From Haematococcus lacustris (taxonomy: Eukaryota > Chlorophyta > Chlorophyceae > Chlamydomonadales > Haematococcaceae), in assembly GCA_030144725.1 (NCBI GenBank), contig JASKMD010000025.1, positions 8,176,033 through 8,240,032 of the forward strand: DNA of 64,000 nt, given 5' to 3'. Of the stretch, positions 44,601 through 54,009 are shown piece by piece. Made by a program: the position numbers and the translations under genes. The notes under the pieces were generated by a model, which worked only from the letters and a program-made list of their open reading frames with translations, had not been told where the DNA came from and searched no databases. Numbering within the stretch: position 1 is the first letter of the stretch; each line of letters starts with the position of its first letter.

Positions 44601-46804
44601 CAGCGGGGGTGTGGGAGTGGGTCAGCAGGGGGCTTCACGGGCCTCTGGGGTCGCGGCAGCACAGCAGCAGGAGGCCGCGGAGGGATCTAGAGCATCCGCG
44701 GTGGTCATGTTGGGTAAGTGACGCCAGATCATAGCCAGGCAAGACGAATCCTAACCTCTGGCCACACTTGCTGTGCTGTTCTTGCAGGACCCTGTCAAGC
44801 CTAACCCCCTGCCCTTGGCTCCTCTCTGTCTCCTATCCAGCCAAGCATCCCTGCCTCGCGCCCTTTGCCCCCTCATTGCCCCAGACCAACACCTAGGGCG
44901 TCTTCACCCTGACCCTCCTCCAGCTGGCCCTCCTGTGCCACCCTTGCTTCCATCCCCACCTATGCCATCCCTGCTCATCCCTGCTGCCTCCCATACTGCC
45001 ATTGCCTCTGACCACCCTCCACCGGCTCTACCCCGCCCTGACCACCCTCCACCACCTCTGCCCCGCTCTGACCACCACCCTTGCTTTCAGGCCGGCTGGA
45101 GGAGCTGAGCTTGGAGCAGCGGGAGCGTGTGCTGTCCTACTTGCTGGAGCGCCTGCATGTGCACATGCACACTGCAGCAGGCAACCAGCCAGGAGGCCCA
45201 GGAAGCTTAGGCAGCCGCGGTGGCATGGGGTTGGACCTCGGGCCCTTAGCACCTGGCCAGACGTTGCCTGGGTCATCGCAAGGCAGCCGCGGCATGTCTA
45301 GGCTGGTGCCCAGTGGTGGGGAGGCAGCAGGTAAGGGTGTGTGATCAGGTCCCTGTTTTGTGTGAGAGTGTGAGGTCAGGTCCCTGTTTTGTGAGAGGGT
45401 GTGAGGTCAGGTCCCTTTGGTGTGAGAGGGTGTGAGGTCAAGTCCCTGTGATGTGTGAGGGTGTAATGGGATAGGAAAGAGAGGTGAGAAGGATGATGAA
45501 GGCAGTTGTTTTAGGTGGGGATCAGAGGAGCAGGATGAGAAGGAAGGGGGAAGGGAGCGGCAGGGAAGGGGAGCAAAGGGAGTCGAGGGCTGACCATGCG
45601 GGGTGGCCATGCAGAGCTTCAGAGGCCCTGCATGTAACCCTCTATGACCCACCCACGCTGTAGCTGAGTCGACTTGCACCTGTTGCTGCTGCTGCTGCAC
45701 CGCTTGCATAGCAACACTCACGCTTGGTGCAGAGCTAATCAAGCTCCGCTGCTTCCCGGCTGTTGTCTGCTGCACTGCAGGCTGCCCCAGCCCTGTCCTG
45801 CAGCTGCCACCCATCCCAGCTTATCCGCGACGCAGCCCCTCGAGCACCACCCCAATCTCCCATGGTCTGCTTTCTGCCCCAGGTCACCTGCAAAGCCCCC
45901 AGGCCCACCCCCCACCTGTTGCCAGCCCACATGGAGGTCCTGTATGGACCTCACCCACTGCGAGTGGCATGCTGGGCTATGGTCACACCACGGGATCTGT
46001 GACTGCCACGGGTCACACCAATTCTGAACAACCTGGGGTGGGGCCAGGGGCAGCAGGGGTGGGGCTAGCGCTGCCCGCTGCTTCCTGGCCCTCACCCAGT
46101 GCCAGCCAGCCAGCAGGTAGTGACAACCCAGTGCTGGCTGGGGCTCAAAGTCAGACAGGCCCCAAGCTGCTGTTGCACCAGCAGCAGCAGGGGGAGCTGG
46201 CGGCAGTGGCATCGCCCAAAGGGGCAGCTTTGAGCCCGCTGGCTTTGCCCCCGGTGGATGATCTGCTGTCCCAGGTGCGTGGGAATAACCGTAAGAGGGA
46301 TAAGAGGGTTAGCTTAGTGTCCCAATAAGAGCAGCTTAGGAGACTGCACATCTCCCAGCGAAGCAAGCATGCTTGGTTGACTAACAACAAAGAAGCTTTG
46401 CGACTTTCCATCTTCAACCTATTGCTCCCATTTCTGTGGTAATGACATGGCTGGCCAGTAGTGGTAGCCGTCTGATGAGGTGTTGCGCTATCATTTTCCT
46501 CTGTTACCTCCTTTCCCCCTTCCTTGCATGCATGCTCGCTTACTTATTGTTTGGTATGCACCCATGCATAGTTGACTATGTGCATGCCACACCCTCACCT
46601 CTTTCGTAGTCAGCTGTGTGTATTGCCATGTGACTAGCCCCATGCCCTCCTTCCTTGCTCATGTAGGTCATGTCCGATGTGCGGCCGTGGGGGAAAAAGT
46701 CACCCGATGTGCTTAGCACTGGCCCCCGCAACAACCAAGGCGTATTCATCAAGCGGTCCGGGGGTGCTGCAGGGGGCAGTAGCGGCAGCCCACGCCGCCA
46801 ATGA
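38655..46804 (+). CDS. CFAP157: Cilia- and flagella-associated protein 157 (CFAP157/FAP157), 13 exons
   Basis: Coiled-coil ciliary protein; in other organisms CFAP157 localises to basal bodies and axoneme and is needed for normal flagella. Exons: 38655-38776, 38856-39054, 39209-39304, 39690-39784, 40346-40443, 40859-41069, 42201-42257, 42820-42906, 43331-43414, 44395-44713, 45091-45330, 45781-46274 and 46667-46804. All phases that I checked agree. N-terminus MPPKKKDKKESDKKP, then heptad-rich ELVEKELVIGYLKSKLGR, DLETQKTNLRDINEFLTNEL and DRSHIQDREKWKRETLARIK. The TTKRTIMENEQMSIELGYQS / SKQTEQELARRNNAYQKTIK block matches the TTKRAIKENN...HQKI region of animal CFAP157. The C-terminus is Pro/Ser/Gly-rich and ends in VRPWGKKSPD and SGSPRRQ. 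Introns hold CAG-rich and GAGGGT repeats. The gene looks intact. Confidence 0.88.
40444..40700 (+). repeat. CAGCAGCAC-rich low complexity inside CFAP157 intron 5
   Basis: The frame stays open (Ala/Pro/Ser-rich) and could be mistaken for coding, but the conserved protein reads directly from the exon ending at 40443 to the one starting at 40859 (KLT/DNQLEM), so this is intron. Confidence 0.7.
41263..41515 (+). repeat. AGAGGGTGAGGGTGTAGGGC minisatellite
   Basis: About four close tandem copies of a 20-21 bp unit at 41447-41515, with looser copies from 41263, in CFAP157 intron 6. Confidence 0.85.
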
Positions 46805-47003
46805 CAATGTACCCATTTGCCATGACATGCACACCGATATTTGTTGATGATTAGGATGACTGTGGCAAAGGCTATTCCTTCAGGTCGTGTTGCGTCACGA
46901 TGGTGTGATTTCAGTGGGGGACTACGCATGCCATGCACCATTTCAAACAGTGCATTAGTTTAAGATGTTATCGTCCTTTGTCAAGGCAGGCAATAATGGC
47001 AAA

Positions 47004-47074
47004 GGCCTTGCCGAGATTTGAACTCGGGTTGCAGGAGTCAGAATCCTGAGTGCTAACCACTACACTACAAAGCC
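47004..47074 (-). tRNA. tRNA-Gln (anticodon CTG), copy 1
   Basis: 71 nt, no intron. The acceptor stem GGCTTTG pairs with CAAGGCC (one G-U), the anticodon stem CAGGA/TCCTG closes loop TTCTGAC with anticodon CTG, and the T arm is CCGAG TTCAAAT CTCGG. The D arm contains TAGTGGTTAGCAC (internal promoter A box). It decodes CAG, the most conspicuous codon in this window. Downstream has only TTT, a weak pol III terminator. Confidence 0.95.
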
Positions 47075-47759
47075 GTGATTTGTGAAATTGAGTAGATGCA
47101 GTTTTCTACAATGTGCTATTACATAGCAACTAAAGTTGTGCTTCGTTACACAGGGTGCCGATGTTAAACAATAACAACGACATGGCACGCCGCATCAGGA
47201 TCCTGACTTGTACAGCCACCCGCAAGCAATGGTCCCAACGTGTACAATCACTCGCACAGGTCCTAACGTGGATAGCCACCCGCAAGCAATGGTCACAAGC
47301 AGTGCGCCATACACGGCAACTATCGCTCAAAGCATTGGTTGGCAATAGCAGAAGCGCTCCCGCCAAGGCCGCAACAGGCACACGACCTCGATCTTGTCCC
47401 CATCGATAATAGTTGGCTGCACTAGAGCGACGCTAGGGAACCACATCACGTCAAACCTCACACGGAAGTCGTTACGTAAGTCATGCACACACCAGATGCA
47501 CTCAAATGCAAATGTAGTTGCACGGCTAGGTACGCCCAGGTTACGGTCTAGGGGTGGAAGCAGGCACACCGTGATGCTTGCACACGGACCTACACGTGCA
47601 ATCACAATGTCGCCACTGTGGCAGCACACTTCCTCCAACTCGGAGTCCAAGTCAGCCAGTCGACCATGACCCCAACGCATGGTTGGCTACAACGTCCACT
47701 GCTCACCACACATTGAGACGGCCATCCCTTCAATGCACCCACCATGGCGAGCCCTCGCG
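47075..47759. other. Spacer between tRNA-Gln and inverted arm A
   Basis: Contains a duplicated AGCCACCCGCAAGCAATGGT block (47214 and 47274). A minus-strand open frame at 47327-47680 has moderately protein-like composition (GDIVIARVGPCASITVCLLP, FAFECIWCVHDL) but no family I recognise, and no support from splice signals. Confidence 0.35.
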
Positions 47760-48031
47760 GCCAGCGGGGGGAAGGCTATCAACATGAGCACCTTCGCAAC
47801 CCCCCTTGCACCCGTCAAACAACCGGTCAGCTTGGGCCTCTATTTGTGGAGCTTATGCATCACACACACCCTCCTTTGGCCATGCTTGATTTGCTTGGGA
47901 TCATGAGTGTGGGGGCAAGTTCAATGTCTATTACTCATGCCATGCCATGTCGTGGGTTTGCCAGCGGCGACGCGTGCAGTGGCTGTGACATGGAGTCGGT
48001 AATGGGATAGACACTTGAGGCTGGCACAACA

Positions 48032-48102
48032 GGCCTTGCCGAGATTTGAACTCGGGTTGCAGGAGTCAGAATCCTGAGTGCTAACCACTACACTACAAAG
48101 CC
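48032..48102 (-). tRNA. tRNA-Gln (CTG), copy 2, in inverted arm A
   Basis: Identical in sequence to copy 1. The base run after the 3' end reads TGTTGTGCC, whereas arm B has TGTTTTGCC, so this copy has lost the four-T pol III terminator that copy 3 keeps. Confidence 0.95.
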
Positions 48103-48604
48103 GGAGAAGAGCCATGATAAGAGTGGTGAAGTGTGATGTCATTCTTTGCGCCCATGGTTTTACATCAGCATTGCACAATGCCGGGAAGAGAATCTGGCGC
48201 TCCCACCTACCTGACATCTGACCCCGAATGATAGGATACCAGAACCCGGCCACAAACAGAAATGACGGCCGAGGGAGACAGACAAGACGCACAGTTACAA
48301 CATGAAGGGCGGGAATCGTTTTTTTGCCTCCTAAAGTAGCAAACGAGTAAACAGATGTTTTTCCCAAATCGCGAAGCGGCCAAACAACTATTTGACCTGC
48401 GTTCAGCTGTGACACACATGAGACATTATACAAATGGGCCAGCTTGGGCCGACCAGGCCACCGCGTGCCGTGATTATTGCACCCGCTTGCTGTAGAGGTC
48501 TAAAGAGGGCTGTGCGCCCGCCAAAGTTGGCATCTCAATGCCAAGCTTGTTTGGGTCGAAGCTGCAACCCCGTATCGCTTACGGACATACGTACGTACGG
48601 GTTA

Positions 48605-49020
48605 TGTTACAGTCCTGCTTTGAATCCAGAATGCATGTGTTTTGAAGTGCGCATGCAGATCTTTCCAGCCCTGCATGCGAGATCTGGGTTTGTCATGTCT
48701 TACTTTGTCATGACGGTTGTTAGTTGTTCTTGGCTTAGTTAAGGCTGAGCGCGGCTTAGTGTCGGGACTTCTGCAGACTTCGGACTTCTGACTTCTGGGG
48801 GCTCTGGATCGGATGACTGGTTCAGTGACGTAGGAATGCGATGAGAAGTGTTTTACTGATGCCATCTTCTTGACGATGTAAGTACAAAGCACTGCCACGC
48901 TAGTCGGAAGCTGTCTACGAGTACGTAGTCAGCCACAGCGGCGACATGTCTCTGGCGGCTGCAGCCGGAGTTTAGTTAGCAGCCAGCCATGCATCCTGAC
49001 CGCGCAGCAGCACTGTAACA
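48605..49020 (+). repeat. 5' LTR of the non-autonomous element
   Basis: 416 bp with perfect 8-bp inverted ends TGTTACAG/CTGTAACA. TTTGG follows directly, so a tRNA primer-binding site beginning TGG at 49023 is possible, though I cannot match it to a specific tRNA. Confidence 0.95.
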
Positions 49021-49188
49021 TTTGGTTTCCTCGCATCGATCATCGGCCTGTGCTCTTGTCTCACGCAACGCAGTAATCGAGCTTTTGAGGTACTTTTGGG
49101 CAGTACCTCCGGTGCAAGAACGCCGAAGGCTCAAGCTGACCCATTAACACCATCGCAATGTAAGCTTGCCCAGCTGCTCTAACCGCTG

Positions 49189-49360
49189 ACCTGCAGTGTT
49201 TGTACCTGCAGTGTTTCGAATGCCTACCCGCGAAAGCGGTGCCCACCTGCGCAAGCAGTGACTACCCGCGACAGCGGTGTTTACCTGCGTTAGCGGTGAC
49301 TACCTGCGCAAGCAGTGCTTTACCTGCTGCATGCAGTGCTACCTGCTCTTTGCAGTGAAC
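49189..49360 (+). ncRNA. Tandem mini-hairpin array near the 5' LTR, possible packaging signal
   Basis: Nine consecutive units; those from 49226 on are 19-20 nt. Each regular unit is ACC/TGC or ACC/CGC, a 4-5 nt loop, then the complementary GCAG/GCGG and GTG. Stems alternate CTGC-GCAG and CCGC-GCGG (compensated), one has a U-G pair, and loops include GAAA, GCAA, GACA and GTTA. The position, 170-340 nt after the 5' LTR, is where retroelements keep packaging or dimerisation signals. The function is inference. Confidence 0.55.
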
Positions 49361-50159
49361 TCTGGACTCCGTACCTCGCGGGACCTTAGTACCTCGCGGG
49401 ACCAGCCGGACAGCTTTGCTTCACTTCGCAGCCGAGTTGATATGCAGCTCACAGCGACGCACACCACCATCAACCCCACCACCACCCTCACGATACGTTG
49501 ACATTGTAAAGCCAGCCATGTTTCATTGGTTGTGTCTCAGCTTCTACCAGTCCATTAGGGCACACAAGTAGGCCAAAGCACCAAGCACGGTGCCTCCAGC
49601 TACAAAGCCATCAACACTAACACCAAGCTACAAATCATTACCTACATTCCACTGACTCAATCTACCATCATGAGCCTCACCCCCCAAACACCCGAATAGC
49701 ACACATCACCACCAGTTGTTGAGCTGGGAGCACGTCCCTATGCTCACATGACGCTGACACCACCTCACCCACTGACGCCAACTGACACCAGCCGCTGAGC
49801 TGCGCGCATACACAAGACACATACCCCAGCTACCCACAATTGACACCAAGGACAACCTGTAGGAGCAGGTCAGCACATCATTGGCATGACAAGCAGAGCT
49901 AGACAAGCTCAGCAGCCAGCCACAGCTCTCAAGCCGCTAGCGGCACAGCTAGTGCACACTCTCACAACCACTCTAGGCAACACCTAGGGAAGCACACAAT
50001 GACACACGACAAGGCTACACACATTGGGTGCACAGGCTTCAGCCTCTGCATAGCAACAACCACAGCACAATCCGCAGTTGCACAACGAGATAACGAGAAG
50101 ATAAGAACAAGCAATCACACACACAGAGGAGGGCGCGACGACCGCCAACGAAAACACAC

Positions 50160-50335
50160 GCAGAGGGCGCGTCTAACGTCCTGGGCAATGAGATCCCGAA
50201 CAAATACAACACAACGCAGGGGAAAGAAAACCCGAACACACACACGCAGAGGGCGCGTCAAACGTCCTGGGGCAATGAGACTCCGAACAAATACAACACA
50301 ACGCAGGGGAAAGAAAACCCGAACACACACAAACA
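50160..50335 (+). repeat. Direct duplication of about 92 bp inside the non-autonomous element
   Basis: The block running from AGAGGGCGCGTCTAACGTCC to CCGAACACACACACG is followed by a second copy with a few substitutions. No coding sense is apparent. Confidence 0.85.
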
Positions 50336-50810
50336 CGAAGGAGTAACTCTCCACACGCAGATGTACAGTACCAGCGCCACCGAGCGGCTGCACTGGCTGG
50401 CAAGAAGGCCAGTTTACGTCGAAAAATACCACATGCGTTGCACAATGCGTTCCACATGCGTTGCACCATGTGCACAACAGTTCGGTTCACCCAACTGTTC
50501 ACGTTCACCACCACCTCTATTAATCACAACATCTACCAACTTCTCTTTCTACCACCTTCTCTTGCTTTCTTATGTTTCATGTCATTCGGCTGCTCGTTTC
50601 ATTCCTCGACTTCTGACGCCAACCCTGGAGTGGAGAACAAGACGACATCGAGACCCTTAGCTCGTGCTCTCTTGCACCTGGTGTGCATGTACCGTGGTGC
50701 ATGGCTGCTTGTTTGCATGTAGCATGTGCATGTCTGCTTTTACCTGCCTGCCTGCTTTGTGTTCAAATGACTGTCTCAGCCAGACGATGCAAGCTCCGGG
50801 ACGTAGCTTT

Positions 50811-50826
50811 TTGGAGTGGGGGAGAG
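50811..50826 (+). promoter_or_regulatory. Polypurine tract of the non-autonomous element
   Basis: TTGGAGTGGGGGAGAG lies immediately before the 3' LTR, where plus-strand DNA synthesis is primed. The gypsy element at the right edge has AAGTGGGGGAGAG in the same position. Confidence 0.8.
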
Positions 50827-51242
50827 TGTTACAGTCCTGCTTTGAATCCAGAATGCATGTGTTTTGAAGTGCGCATGCAGATCTTTCCAGCCCTGCATGC
50901 GAGATCTGGGTTTGTCATGTCTTACTTTGTCATGACGGTTGTTAGTTGTTCTTGGCTTAGTTAAGGCTGAGCGCGGCTTAGTGTCGGGACTTCTGCAGAC
51001 TTCGGACTTCTGACTTCTGGGGGCTCTGGATCGGATGACTGGTTCAGTGACGTAGGAATGCGATGAGAAGTGTTTTACTGATGCCATCTTCTTGACGATG
51101 TAAGTACAAAGCACTGCCACGCTAGTCGGAAGCTGTCTACGAGTACGTAGTCAGCCACAGCGGCGACATGTCTCTGGCGGCTGCAGCCGGAGTTTAGTTA
51201 GCAGCCAGCCATGCATCCTGACCGCGCAGCAGCACTGTAACA
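50827..51242 (+). repeat. 3' LTR of the non-autonomous element
   Basis: 416 bp, with no difference from the 5' LTR that I could find by eye, implying a very recent insertion. Confidence 0.95.
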
Positions 51243-51583
51243 GGTTATCACCCGGATATCCGTAATTTACCCCGTACAGTCACAGCCCCGAGGCCACCGC
51301 GTGCCCGCGTGTGTAAAATAATGCAGTAAAGCCATTGAATCGGCACGTCGCCACGGGTAGTGTAGGTATGTGTGACCCGGGCCGGCAGGGCACCTGCGTG
51401 AGGCACGACGGCACGTTCGTGCCCTCGCCAAGTATGGTGTTGTTATGCATTGCTATGCATCTAGTTCAGAGTGTGGCGGACCCCCTAAGGTTTCAACCTT
51501 ATGCCCAAGGTTTCTCCTAGTCTCCCCGTAAATCTAGAGTCCAGGTTTCTCGTCACCTCCCGGCTAGAAAACCAATACCCCAG

Positions 51584-52141
51584 TTGCTCCTGCCCCAAAA
51601 CCTTTGGCTCCCCGTACCCTTGGGTTCCAAAACCTCAAGTATAAGCGCTCAACCTGGCAAACCTTGTCAACCTTGTCAACCTTGTCAACCTTGTCAACCT
51701 AGCAAACCTTGTCGACCTAGCAAACCTTGTCAACCTAGTCAACCTAGCAAACCTTGTCAACCTAACAAACTCTGTCAGCCAAGCCAACCTTGCCAACCGG
51801 AAGGCATGAAACCGCTTGCGAGACATGCGGCGCAGCATGCCCGAATACTTGTTGATGTGGCGAAAACGTTGCTCGCACACCTGCGCCCATACGCCCAACG
51901 CGCTGCCTACGCACACGATGTTGGTAGGTCGTATGTGTTAAGACCAGTGATGGGTAATACGTTTATCGATACAGGAAATACAAGAATATACCAGAAAAAC
52001 GTGTATTTTTTGTATCGATACAATACAACGATACAGAGGCAACATGTCACGCGTGAAAGGAGCAGCGCAGCCAGTCTGCAGCCTGTCCTTGATGTCTGGG
52101 CAGCACGGCGACGTTGGAAAGTCAGGGCCTCCCAACTCTGA
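51584..52141 (+). CDS. Doubtful ORF with Cys-Gln-Pro / Ser-Lys-Pro repeats, arm A
   Basis: 185 codons, with a central array of 9-bp units (AACCTTGTC variants) giving CQP, SKP and CRP tripeptides. The same frame is open in arm B with two codon differences, one silent and one replacement. As the arms are a recent duplication, this conservation carries little weight. The ORF runs into the MITE at 51945, so its C-terminus is transposon sequence. No domain is recognised. Confidence 0.2.
   Translation: MLLPQNLWLPVPLGSKTSSISAQPGKPCQPCQPCQPCQPSKPCRPSKPCQPSQPSKPCQPNKLCQPSQPCQPEGMKPLARHAAQHARILVDVAKTLLAHLRPYAQRAAYAHDVGRSYVLRPVMGNTFIDTGNTRIYQKNVYFLYRYNTTIQRQHVTRERSSAASLQPVLDVWAARRRWKVRASQL
51640..51800 (+). 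repeat. 9-bp minisatellite AACCTTGTC / AACCTAGCA, arm A
   Basis: About sixteen imperfect units. The same motif in reverse orientation forms a short array at 52855-52905 and the arm B counterpart at 58940-59080. Confidence 0.85.
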
Positions 52142-52382
52142 TGTTCTTGCATGTATAACCGGCACATGCGACCGACTGCTCCGGGAGCAGGCCGATGGCT
52201 TTAGCCCGCGCGGCATGCCTTTAGCGCGGACTCTGATTGTGTGAGCAACCAGCAGCTGCATCGAAGGCATCCACGCAACTTGCCGGCCGGCACTTGTATT
52301 TTTTAATACGATACGTGTATTATGGTATTATACAAAAATACGTATCAATATCGATACACGTATCTTGTATTACCCATCACTG
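51945..52382. mobile_element. 438-bp hAT-type MITE with GTTAAGAC target duplication
   Basis: Starts CAGTGATGGGTAATAC and ends GTATTACCCATCACTG, a perfect 16-bp inverted terminus of hAT type. It is flanked by GTTAAGAC at 51937-51944 and 52383-52390. A second inner inverted repeat (TATCGATAC, AATACGATAC) flanks the middle. No transposase. Arm B holds only the outer part of this MITE. Confidence 0.92.
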
Positions 52383-52445
52383 GTTAAGACCCAACTTTGC
52401 AAGGCATGGTAGTGCATTTCATGGTAGTGCAACATGTAGTGCATT

Positions 52446-52855
52446 TCAGCAGCAGCAGTGGCAGAAGCAGCGGCACCAGTAGCAGCAACAGCAGTGGCAG
52501 CAGCATTGGCAGCAGCAGCGTGGCAGCAGCAGCAGCAGTGGCAGAAGCAACAGCAGCAGTGGCAGCAGCAGCAGCAGCAGCGGCAGCAGCAGTGGCAGCA
52601 GCAGAAGCAGCAGCGGCAACAGCAGTGGCAGCAGCAGTGGCAGCAGCAACAGCAGCAGCAGTGGCAGCAGCAGCAGCAGTGGCAGAAGCAGCAGCAGCAG
52701 CAGTGGCAGCAGCATTGGCAGCAGCAATGGCAGCAACAGTGGCAGCAGCATCAGTGGCAGAAGCAGCAGCAGCAGTGGCAGTGGCAGCAGCAGTGGCAGC
52801 AGCAGCAGCAGCGGCAGCAGCAGTGGCAGCAGCAACAGTGGCAGAAGTCAAGGTT
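52446..52855 (+). repeat. CAG/CAGTGG low-complexity tract
   Basis: About 410 bp of GCAGCAGTGGCAGCAGCA-type sequence. All six frames stay open (poly-Ala, poly-Leu, Gln/Trp), which is a property of the repeat, not evidence of a gene. Confidence 0.92.
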
Positions 52856-53880
52856 GTCAAGGTTTGCTAGGTTTGTTAGGTTTGCTAGGTTTCGAGCTAG
52901 GTTGTAAGGTTGCTCCATCACGGAACCTAGGCTGAACCTAGGCTGAACCTTGAGCTTCCAACCTTGCAAGCCAAAGCCCTTGGTAGTAGTAGTTGTTACA
53001 CTAAGGAGGTAGGGCTCGGGTGGATACAAGCCAACCTCCAAAGGTAAAAAAGGAAAGAGAAGGGGAACTACCTAGGAGAGAAAGAACTCAGAGAAGGAAG
53101 GGGAAGGGAGCTAAAGGAAGCGGGTGAGAGACCTCGAGAAGCGGAGAAGTCAGAGAAGCGGAGGAGCAAGGGGCGCAAAAGGTTGGAGGGCTAGTAAGGA
53201 CGCAAAAGTTAGGAGGGCTAGAAAGGAGAGGGGAGTGAAACACGTTAAGAGTCAGAGGGACTAGGAGGAGTAACCGGGAAAGTGACACTAAGGGATCCGT
53301 CTTGAGTAGAGATGAAGGGATGGGGATGGGGGCTGGCGGTGAGGCACCTCCACGCGGTGGCCCTGGTAACAATCCGCGTTGACTTCGGTCGCACGGATTG
53401 GCTAAGCTACCTCACCACCGCACCCAGCGGTATATAAATTGGGATGCAACGGGAGAGCCTTCCCTGGCTTGAACGGGCACCGCTTTGTCCAGCGGAATAC
53501 AAATGAGGTCCGGGTGCCGCACACGACCGCTGCGGGTCATCGAGCTGTTGTGGAGTTGCTGGCGTCGTCAAGGAGGGAGCAGAGCTACCTCAACGCGGGA
53601 CGTTGGCTGACAGCTGAAGTTTGGACTTTTGGAGCCTGAACTTCAGCTTTTAGTGCGACATCCGGCGGACAAGGCTGGAATTGCTCTCGTCAACGAGGAG
53701 AAGAGATAGGTCCAGCTGCCGAGTGCACTAGTCTTTGCTCCTCTCATGCCTCTTTGTTTGCCTTGGGTGCTAGCTGTGGCTACAGCTAGGGCAGCTTGGT
53801 GGGGACATGTCCAGCCTGTGTCCAACGTTTGGAGGTGGGAGCAGGCCGCGCCACAGGCGGTAGTTTTCTTTCTTTCTTTT
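52856..53880. other. Spacer: minisatellite remnant and presumed LINE 3' UTR
   Basis: The left part has the 9-bp AGGTTTGCT-type repeat (to 52905), then a purine-rich stretch (53045-53330). TATATAAA occurs at 53432. The minus-strand LINE stops at 53881, so the right-hand part is its 3' UTR. No gene supported. Confidence 0.4.
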
Positions 53881-54009
53881 CTAGGGATGGGGATGGGGGA
53901 GGTTCCAGCCAGGAGGGTTGGGATGGGCTAGGGTGAAGTCTTGTAGGTGAAGCCAAAAGGTAGAGATAGCAAGCTGGCTGGCTGCAGAAATGGGGGAAAG
54001 GGTGGTAGG

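Larger units (their letters stand above)
48605..51242 (+). mobile_element. Non-autonomous LTR retrotransposon, 2,638 bp, flanked by GGTTA
   Basis: Two 416-bp LTRs (48605-49020 and 50827-51242), identical by eye, start TGTTACAG and end CTGTAACA. The 5-bp duplication GGTTA lies at 48600-48604 and 51243-51247. The empty site is preserved in arm B, proving insertion after the inverted duplication. The orientation follows from the purine tract before the right LTR. The 1.8-kb interior has no gag or pol, so it must be mobilised in trans. It contains a hairpin array (49189-49360), a duplicated GTACCTCGCGGGAC hairpin (49371-49402) and a roughly 92-bp direct duplication (50160-50335). Confidence 0.95.
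47760..52324 (+). repeat. Inverted duplication, arm A (interrupted by an LTR retrotransposon)
   Basis: 47760-48604 and 51243-52324 are the reverse complement of 58407-61041 once the insertions are removed (about 1.92 kb per arm, roughly 99.6 per cent identical by eye). The arm carries tRNA-Gln copy 2, the CQP/KPC minisatellite and most of a hAT-type MITE. The inner breakpoint falls inside that MITE. Confidence 0.92.

Noticed and set aside
49189..49360. Possible CRISPR array (regular short repeats)
   Set aside because: Units are contiguous without unique spacers, and the genome is eukaryotic; the pattern is a tandem hairpin array.
52384..52907. Long open frames on both strands (poly-Ala, poly-Leu, Gln/Trp proteins)
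   Set aside because: All frames of a CAG/CAGTGG tract are open; no start context, splice signal or domain.
53088..53660. LTR or promoter around the TATATAAA at 53432
   Set aside because: No second copy or inverted ends found; the region is most simply LINE 3' UTR and purine-rich filler.
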